Assembly: GCA_021811205.1 (NCBI GenBank)
Contig: JAJZPK010000024.1
Location: 1 to 19,395 of the forward strand
From: Pseudomonadota bacterium
Lineage (GTDB): Bacteria; Pseudomonadota; Gammaproteobacteria; Burkholderiales; JABEVD01
Length of the DNA stretch: 19,395 bases
Direction of reading: 5' to 3'
The notes under the pieces are model-generated. The model did no database searches and was not told the DNA's origin. It saw nothing but the letters and a program-made list of their open reading frames with translations. Both the position numbers and the translations under genes were made by a program. Below are positions 14,209 to 19,395 of the stretch, one piece after another; the stretch's first letter is position 1, and the number at the start of each line of letters is the position of its first letter.

Positions 14209-15760
14209 AGGCGGCGCGCTCGTAATCGGCCCCCTTCCCGAGGAGCTCTGTGAGCTTCAGTTCCATGGACAAATTGTCCTTGTCCCTGATTTCGATCACC
14301 CTGTTCCTGAGATACCATCCCTTGGGCATCACGAGGCTCTGTTTGTCCTCGTTATGGAGCAGGACGGCCTGGACATACTTGGTCGAAACGGTGAGATTGA
14401 TCCCTGTCTGGCGAACCGCAACAGCTTCGGCCCTGCCTTCCAGAAGACCGAGTCCCATGTTGACGCTGCCGTCCAGTCCCTCGATCACCCAGCGGATGAC
14501 GCACGGAGAGAAACGCTCGTTCGATTTGATCCCGACGAAATGCCCGGGACTCACGCGCATTCCCTTGCCTCTCCTGATCAGGGAAAATCCCTTGCCTGTT
14601 TCATCCTGCACATCCCAATTCTCCGTCTCTACCGCTGCTGCTTCCCGTTCTTCCTTGGTAATCACGCGTCCGAAAATCCTGATCTCCTCGTGCTGCTTCT
14701 TGCTGAGCTTCGATTCCGCACCAGGCTGGGAAAAGGGTTTCTCGGAAAGACAATGATGGGCTGCGGGCAACCCGAAGCACACCGCGGTACTGTGGCTGAT
14801 GCTGCGGGCCTCGAACACGCGTGCAACCTTGCCCTCGCACCAGCAGCGGTGAAGGCGCCGGACGAGCGAAAGGCAAGTTTCGACTGGAAATTCGCCAAGG
14901 CCGAGCTGGCCCGGCGGCTTGCCCTGTTCAAGAAGCGCAGCCTGGATCTTGAGGTGCTTGCCGAGCTCGACCGTATCGAGATAGCGCATGTCCGTGCCGG
15001 ATGGGCTGACGCAGCGTGCAGCATCCAGATCGACGGCTATCGGGGGGGAAAGCTTGGCCGACTTGGGCATTTCCTTCGAGATTGAAACCATGGAAACCCA
15101 TTCGTCTACCCAGCGGCTCACGATGTCGAACTGACTGCGCTGGATTTCGTATGGATCGGCCTGGCCGATCAGCAGGGTTCGCACGAAATAGTCGGTGCAG
15201 GAAGACGGATCGGGATGCAGTTTCAGGCTCTCCAGGACGGGAAGCATGGCAAATCCTGCTGCTTCTGAAAATTTGTAGAGTCCGAAGAACTGCCGCCAGA
15301 GACTCGCATCGGCCTCATGGGAAAGCCGCATGTTGTCTAGAAGCTGGGCGCCGGTATAGCGCAGACAGCGCTGGCAGATCAGCGCAAGATGGCGTGATTC
15401 GCCCTTTGCGTCGGCATCCAGGCAATGCCCGTAGGACACCACTACCGCTTCCCAGAGCGATACGATCTCGTCAAATATCTGTGCTTCGATTTCATTGAGC
15501 GGAAGCGGTTTGCCAACGATCTTCCTGGCATACCCGCTTTGGACGATCTCCACTGTTTCGCGCAATTGCTCGGTGATTTTCAGCCGATCCAGCGGGGCAA
15601 GCTCGGCGTGGTTCAGTTCCCAAATTTTTTTCGAAAGCGTCTGGTGGGCGAGCCGGATGTCGGTCAGTTGGAACTGGGATATCCAGCGCGCACACGAAGC
15701 GGCGTCGGTGAACGCGGGCTTCACTTTCGCATCGGTTTGCGGAAGACTCAGGAAATCCAT
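14195..15760 (-). CDS. Unassigned 521-residue protein with a PilZ-like C-terminal region
   Basis: No family recognised for the whole protein. Residues 30-300 look alpha-helical and soluble (HAELAPLDRLKITEQL, LWRQFFGLYKFSEAAGF), with scattered cysteines (113, 129, 132, 188, 250, 296, 306, 308). Near the C terminus there is R361-IFG-R365, then 20 residues, then D386-ET-GKG391. This fits the c-di-GMP-binding PilZ pattern RxxxR ... [D/N]x[S/T]xxG with Thr in place of Ser. What follows (SLIRRGKGMRVSPG, FVGIK, IRWVIEG, MGLGLLEG) has the beta-barrel rhythm of PilZ domains. About 70 further residues follow it. It lies 36 bases downstream of a GGDEF-EAL gene on the same strand. A c-di-GMP effector role is inferred. 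No clear Shine-Dalgarno precedes ATG 15760. Confidence 0.7.
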   Translation of the reverse strand: MDFLSLPQTDAKVKPAFTDAASCARWISQFQLTDIRLAHQTLSKKIWELNHAELAPLDRLKITEQLRETVEIVQSGYARKIVGKPLPLNEIEAQIFDEIVSLWEAVVVSYGHCLDADAKGESRHLALICQRCLRYTGAQLLDNMRLSHEADASLWRQFFGLYKFSEAAGFAMLPVLESLKLHPDPSSCTDYFVRTLLIGQADPYEIQRSQFDIVSRWVDEWVSMVSISKEMPKSAKLSPPIAVDLDAARCVSPSGTDMRYLDTVELGKHLKIQAALLEQGKPPGQLGLGEFPVETCLSLVRRLHRCWCEGKVARVFEARSISHSTAVCFGLPAAHHCLSEKPFSQPGAESKLSKKQHEEIRIFGRVITKEEREAAAVETENWDVQDETGKGFSLIRRGKGMRVSPGHFVGIKSNERFSPCVIRWVIEGLDGSVNMGLGLLEGRAEAVAVRQTGINLTVSTKYVQAVLLHNEDKQSLVMPKGWYLRNRVIEIRDKDNLSMELKLTELLGKGADYERAAFIQL

Positions 15761-15796
15761 ATCGAGCTCGCTTAGGGGATTTAGATTTTAACCTGA

Positions 15797-18151
15797 TCAA
15801 TGCAGAGAGGTCGACTGGAAAAGCTGGGTCATCCCATCTCCGGGCAGGGGTTCGCTGAAATAGAATCCCTGGAACCCGTGGCACCCCTGATCCTTGAGAT
15901 GGCTGAACTGATCCGGCGTCTCCACACCCTCGGCAATGACCTTCAGCTTCAGACTGCGCGCCATCGCGATGATCGCAGCGACGATTGCGGCATCGTTGGA
16001 ATCCGCCGTGATGTCCCGGACGAAGGACTGGTCTATCTTGAGGACATCCAGCGGAAAGCGTTTCAGGTAGGAAAGGGAGGAATACCCGGTTCCGAAATCG
16101 TCCAGGGAAAGCTTGACGCCGAGCTGTTTGAGATGGGTCAGCATGTCGAGCGTCGACTCGGTATTCTGCATCAGCATGCTTTCCGTCATTTCGAGTTCGA
16201 GCCGATTAGCAGAAAGCGCCGTTTCATGGAGAATCTTCTCGATCGTTCTCGAGAAATCGCCTTCCCTGAACTGCCTCGGTGACACATTGACCGATATGCG
16301 CTGCGTATCGGTCAGCAATCCAGCCGTCTGCCAGGCCTTCATCTGGACGCAAACGGTTTTCATCATCCATTCGCCGAGCTGGACGATCATTCCGGTTTCC
16401 TCGGCGAGCGGAATGAACTTCGCAGGCGGAATCCAGCCTCGGGCGGGGTGCTTCCATCGCATCAGCGCCTCCATGCCAGTGACGATCCCCGTTCCGATGT
16501 CGACCTGAGGCTGGTAATGGACTTCGAGTTCCTCCCGCTCAAGGGCCTTGCGCAAATCGCTTTGCATTGAAATCCGCTCCAGGGTCAGCATATTCATTTT
16601 TTCGGAATAGAACTGATAGTTGTTGCGGCCCTGGGATTTCGCGTGAAAAAGCGCGGTATCTGCGCTTTTGATGATATCTTCCGCGCTTCTCGCATCGGAA
16701 GGATAAAGCGAGATGCCGAGGCTCGCAGTGATCATCACCTCCTTGCCGTCGAGGAGAAAAGGGTCGGATAACGCAGATCTGGTTTTTTCCGCAATGTGCG
16801 CTGCGATCTGGGCAACCTCCCCGATCTCGTTTCGGCCGAGGCTGGACACGATGATCACGAACTCGTCTCCGCCCAGCCTCGAGACGGTATCACCCTCCCT
16901 CACACAGGCAATGAGGCGCTGGGAAACGGTCTGCAGCAGGTTGTCCGCGCTCGAATGCCCGAGCGTATCGTTGACCGTTTTGAAATGGTCCAAGTCAAGA
17001 GAAAGCACGGCAAACTGCCTGCCTTCCCGTCCTGACTGGTTGATCAGCATCTCCAGCCTGTCCATGAGGAGCAGCCTGTTGGGCAGGTTCGTCAGCGTAT
17101 CGAAATAGGCCAATTGGTGGATCTGCTCTTCGGCAAGTTTGCGCTCCGTGATGTCGAGGGCGATGCCGACATAATGCGTAATCTGACCGGAATCATCTCT
17201 CACCGCATTGATTTCGAGCAGTTCAGGATAGATTTCTCCGTTTTTCCTGCGGCTCCACACCTCCCCCCGCCAGTTTCCGCACTGCTCGATCGACTCTCGC
17301 ATGACGTCTTCGTGCCTGCGCGATCTGAGCATGTCCATGGACCTGCCTTCGACCTCTTCCGGCGCATAGCCGGTGATGGCGCAAAAGGCGGGATTGACGC
17401 TGACGATGCGGTAATGCCTGTCGGCGATGAAAATGCTCTCGAGGTTGTGCTCGAAAACGGATGAAGCGAAGCGAAGCTGCTGCGCTGTGCGCCTTGCTTC
17501 AGTGACATCGTCCAGGGTGCCGAAATAGCCCTTGACGGTTCCGGAAGCATCGCACATCGACTCGGCGTAGATTTCGACCCAGCGCGTTCCGCCATTCTCG
17601 AGAAGCAGGCGCAATTCGTACCTGCAATGCCCGGCTTCCCCAGCCAATTTCAGCTTTTCAAAGTGTCTGGGTGCATCTTCGGGATGGATGAAGTCCGTGA
17701 ACGGTTTGCCGAGCGAATCTTCCACCCGGCGCAGCATGATGCCTTCCCATGCCTTGTTGAGGAAAACGAGACGGCCGCGCGGGTTGATTTCGAACACGGC
17801 TTCCTTGAGCCTGTCGATGATGCCCGGATGATGGGCATGCGCCTTGCCCAGTTTCAGGGTCACACCAATGATCGTGCCGCTCTCATCCCGCCTTGGGGAT
17901 GCCGCCCCTTCGACAGAAACCTTTTTCCCACGGCGATCGAGCAACAGAGCGGGTTTGCCGTTCAGCATGCGCTCCACGACATTCCAGATCCGCTTTCCCG
18001 TTACCGGCTCGATCAGGCAGCATATCTCATGGAGCGGACGGCCGACAGCATCCTGGGTGCGCCAGCCGGTCAGCCGCTCAGCTCCCTCGTTAAGCTGGAC
18101 GATCCTGCACGATTTGTCAGCCGTTATCTCGGCGTCTGCCATCGGTTCCAT
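15797..18151 (-). CDS. PAS-PAS-PAS-GGDEF-EAL bifunctional c-di-GMP protein
   Basis: 784 residues with no signal peptide or membrane helices, so probably cytoplasmic. Three PAS-type sensor modules lie at about 10-102, 108-222 and 228-340, the last ending in the classic VGIALDITERK. The GGDEF domain (about 345-515) has GGDEF intact at 427-431, preceded five residues earlier by the inhibitory I-site RxxD (REGD, 418-421), so it can probably make c-di-GMP under product inhibition. The EAL domain (about 525-775) has EAL at 561-563, N622 (VNVSPRQF), EMTES (654-658), DDFGTGYSS (684-692), K705 and EGVET (741-745), so it looks catalytically complete too. No heme or flavin ligand is obvious in the PAS modules. 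The start at 18151 has no good ribosome site; ATG 18142, three codons inside, with GGAA four bases before it, is an alternative. Confidence 0.93.
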   Translation of the reverse strand: MEPMADAEITADKSCRIVQLNEGAERLTGWRTQDAVGRPLHEICCLIEPVTGKRIWNVVERMLNGKPALLLDRRGKKVSVEGAASPRRDESGTIIGVTLKLGKAHAHHPGIIDRLKEAVFEINPRGRLVFLNKAWEGIMLRRVEDSLGKPFTDFIHPEDAPRHFEKLKLAGEAGHCRYELRLLLENGGTRWVEIYAESMCDASGTVKGYFGTLDDVTEARRTAQQLRFASSVFEHNLESIFIADRHYRIVSVNPAFCAITGYAPEEVEGRSMDMLRSRRHEDVMRESIEQCGNWRGEVWSRRKNGEIYPELLEINAVRDDSGQITHYVGIALDITERKLAEEQIHQLAYFDTLTNLPNRLLLMDRLEMLINQSGREGRQFAVLSLDLDHFKTVNDTLGHSSADNLLQTVSQRLIACVREGDTVSRLGGDEFVIIVSSLGRNEIGEVAQIAAHIAEKTRSALSDPFLLDGKEVMITASLGISLYPSDARSAEDIIKSADTALFHAKSQGRNNYQFYSEKMNMLTLERISMQSDLRKALEREELEVHYQPQVDIGTGIVTGMEALMRWKHPARGWIPPAKFIPLAEETGMIVQLGEWMMKTVCVQMKAWQTAGLLTDTQRISVNVSPRQFREGDFSRTIEKILHETALSANRLELEMTESMLMQNTESTLDMLTHLKQLGVKLSLDDFGTGYSSLSYLKRFPLDVLKIDQSFVRDITADSNDAAIVAAIIAMARSLKLKVIAEGVETPDQFSHLKDQGCHGFQGFYFSEPLPGDGMTQLFQSTSLH

Positions 18152-18188
18152 TCATTGTTTTTGCAGAATGTATTGTTTCAGGCTTTCG

Positions 18189-18230
18189 GCAGATTAAACC
18201 ACAATTTAATAAAGATTTACAATAATCTGC
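18189..18230. repeat. Eight-base inverted repeat flanking the GGDEF-EAL promoter
   Basis: GCAGATTA (18189-18196) and TAATCTGC (18223-18230) are exact reverse complements separated by 26 AT-rich bases. One arm overlaps the -10 element and the other lies immediately upstream of the -35 element of the promoter described at 18193-18222. The right arm lies in the last codons of the methyltransferase gene. It could be an operator for a dimeric or looping regulator, or a weak stem at the end of the midA message. Confidence 0.4.
18193..18222 (-). promoter_or_regulatory. Putative promoter of the GGDEF-EAL gene
   Basis: On the minus strand there is TTGTAA (18222-18217), an 18-base spacer and TTTAAT (18198-18193), within the AT-rich gap between midA and the GGDEF-EAL gene. 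The transcript would start near 18186, leaving about 35 bases before ATG 18151. The -35 element overlaps the midA stop codon. Confidence 0.4.
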
Positions 18231-19344
18231 TCTTGTCTCCTAAAGAAAAACATGAAGAAACCGGAGTGCATTGCCTGGAAAAGGCGATGACCTTGAACAA
18301 CTCCCCCATCTCGGCCGGGCTGACCAGCTTCTGGAGTTCGCTCGAGAGCGGGAGGTAGGATGCTGCATCGGTGGGGGAGACCCTCCCCAGTATTTCAGTG
18401 ATGCCGCAATTGATCAGGAAATGCGCCTGATTCGTGTAGCCGACGAATTCCATCCCGGAATCGATTGCGGCTTCCGCGATGGCGGTGAAATCGACATGGG
18501 TGGTGATGTCCTGCAAACCGGGAAGAAAGAAAGGATCGTCGTGCGCATGATGGCGATAATGGCACATCAGCGTGCCCCGGTTTCTGTCGGGGTGATAATA
18601 TTCCCCCCTGCCGAAGCCGTAATCGAAAAACAGCAGCATGCCGCGCTTCAATATCGCCGACAGCTGAGATACGAGCGAACGCGCCTGCAGCTGGATTTCG
18701 CTGACATAGCCAGCGGGCACATGGATGGCTTTCGCCGCATCATGCAGCGGGCCGCTTGTCATCGCCTTATATTCCCAGGACAGCTTTTCTTCGTCGATGC
18801 AGACGCCTCTTTCGAAAATGCTGTCCTTTTCCCAGCGCACGAGATCGCAGGGAACGGCGTCCAGCACTTCGTTCCCGAGTATCAGCCCTTCGAAATGCTC
18901 GGGAAGGCTGTCGAGCCATACAACGGGAAGCCCCTTCAGCTTCTCCTCCTGCCGCTTGCGCAAGTCCGCGCTCACTTCCAGTATGAAGTAGGTTTTCGGT
19001 TTGATTTCGAGTTCGCTCAGGAGATCGAAGGCCAGCTTTCCGCTGCCCGCCCCGAGTTCGAGGACATCCGTATCAGGATTCGTATCCAGCCACGCCTTGA
19101 CGAGACGGGCCAGGGTCTTTCCGAAAAGCGACGAAATTTCGGGCGCGGTGACGAAATCCCCAGAGGCGCCGAACTTGGACGCTCCCGCGCTGTAATAACC
19201 CAGCCCCGGCGCATAAAGGGCGAGCCGCATGTAGTCGGCAAAGGGGATCCATCCCCCAGCATCCATGATTGTCTTGCGGATCAGCGCCAGAAGGCGCCTG
19301 CTGTGCGCGAGGGCATCCTCGCCGGGATCGGGTAGTTGCGGCAT
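18217..19344 (-). CDS. SAM-dependent methyltransferase of the MidA/NDUFAF7 family (COG1565)
   Basis: 375 residues. The family signature GDFVTAPEIS is at 62-71 after YYSAGASKFG, the SAM-binding glycine motif ELGAGSGKLA at 96-105, GNEVLDAVP at 157-165, and the late block FFDYGFGRGEYYHPDRNRGT with YRHHAHDDPF. Mitochondrial NDUFAF7 methylates an arginine of complex I subunit NDUFS2; the bacterial substrate is not established. The C terminus after IAFSRQ adds about 17 residues encoded in an AT-rich stretch, perhaps not part of the fold. ATG 19344 has only a weak upstream purine site. It may be the first gene of a minus-strand set with the two c-di-GMP genes, although a separate promoter is likely for those. 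Confidence 0.88.
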   Translation of the reverse strand: MPQLPDPGEDALAHSRRLLALIRKTIMDAGGWIPFADYMRLALYAPGLGYYSAGASKFGASGDFVTAPEISSLFGKTLARLVKAWLDTNPDTDVLELGAGSGKLAFDLLSELEIKPKTYFILEVSADLRKRQEEKLKGLPVVWLDSLPEHFEGLILGNEVLDAVPCDLVRWEKDSIFERGVCIDEEKLSWEYKAMTSGPLHDAAKAIHVPAGYVSEIQLQARSLVSQLSAILKRGMLLFFDYGFGRGEYYHPDRNRGTLMCHYRHHAHDDPFFLPGLQDITTHVDFTAIAEAAIDSGMEFVGYTNQAHFLINCGITEILGRVSPTDAASYLPLSSELQKLVSPAEMGELFKVIAFSRQCTPVSSCFSLGDKSRLL

Positions 19345-19395
19345 CGAGACTATGGTAAATTGTCCTGCATTCAGTTTAGAGGAGATTTTCTTGCA
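19345..19395. promoter_or_regulatory. Right-edge intergenic region, possible start of a rightward gene
   Basis: 51 bases upstream of the methyltransferase gene. On the plus strand a strong Shine-Dalgarno-like GAGGAG (19379-19384) is followed six bases later by TTG at 19391, three bases from the window edge, or possibly by an ATG created across the edge at 19395. A divergently transcribed gene probably begins here, but nothing of its product can be seen. No confident promoter for either direction was found. Confidence 0.3.

Noticed and set aside
18271..19335. A 354-codon open frame on the plus strand opposite the methyltransferase gene
   Set aside because: It lies wholly opposite a gene with clear family motifs, and its translation has no recognisable domain.

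Overview
The window reads as chromosomal DNA of a betaproteobacterium. The gene order rpe-gph-trpE-trpG-trpD, the alanine/lysine/proline-tailed histone-like protein and the flavour of the proteins suggest a relative of the Nitrosomonadales/Gallionellaceae/Methylophilales, but I cannot place it more closely. It is densely coded. There are no rRNA or tRNA genes, insertion sequences or CRISPR arrays that I can see. Arginine codons AGG/AGA are used freely in the housekeeping genes.

Left part (1-5052), phosphate and polyphosphate: the end of phoU is followed two bases later by ppx (exopolyphosphatase). Convergent to ppx is a metallo-beta-lactamase-fold protein with a class II cyclic-nucleotide phosphodiesterase signature. 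Next, on the minus strand, a CYTH-CHAD protein is followed by sixA (histidine phosphatase). The CYTH-CHAD gene shares overlapping divergent promoters with a small protein that has a lysine-every-four-residues tail and a ribbon-helix-helix-like DNA-binding domain. CHAD proteins and AKP-tailed proteins are both known elsewhere from polyphosphate granules, so this block may be a polyphosphate-granule/nucleoid module.

Middle (5053-9344), Mg2+ uptake: a 267-base leader with several inverted repeats precedes mgtA (P-type Mg2+ ATPase). The mgtA stop codon overlaps the start of an OprB-like outer-membrane porin gene, so an inner-membrane pump and an outer-membrane pore appear translationally coupled.

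Middle-right (9345-14208), housekeeping: apaG on the minus strand is divergent from a tight operon rpe-gph-trpE-trpG-trpD, joined by 4-base overlaps or zero spacing. trpC, a frequent next gene, is absent here.

Right part (14195-19395), c-di-GMP signalling, minus strand: midA-type methyltransferase, then a PAS-PAS-PAS-GGDEF-EAL protein with both catalytic motifs and the inhibitory site intact, then a 521-residue protein in which I find a PilZ-like RxxxR...DxTxxG signature near the C terminus. A promoter flanked by an 8-base inverted repeat sits between midA and the GGDEF-EAL gene.

The main candidates for something undescribed are the CYTH-CHAD/SixA/histone-like divergent module, the mgtA-porin coupling and the GGDEF-EAL/PilZ-like pair.
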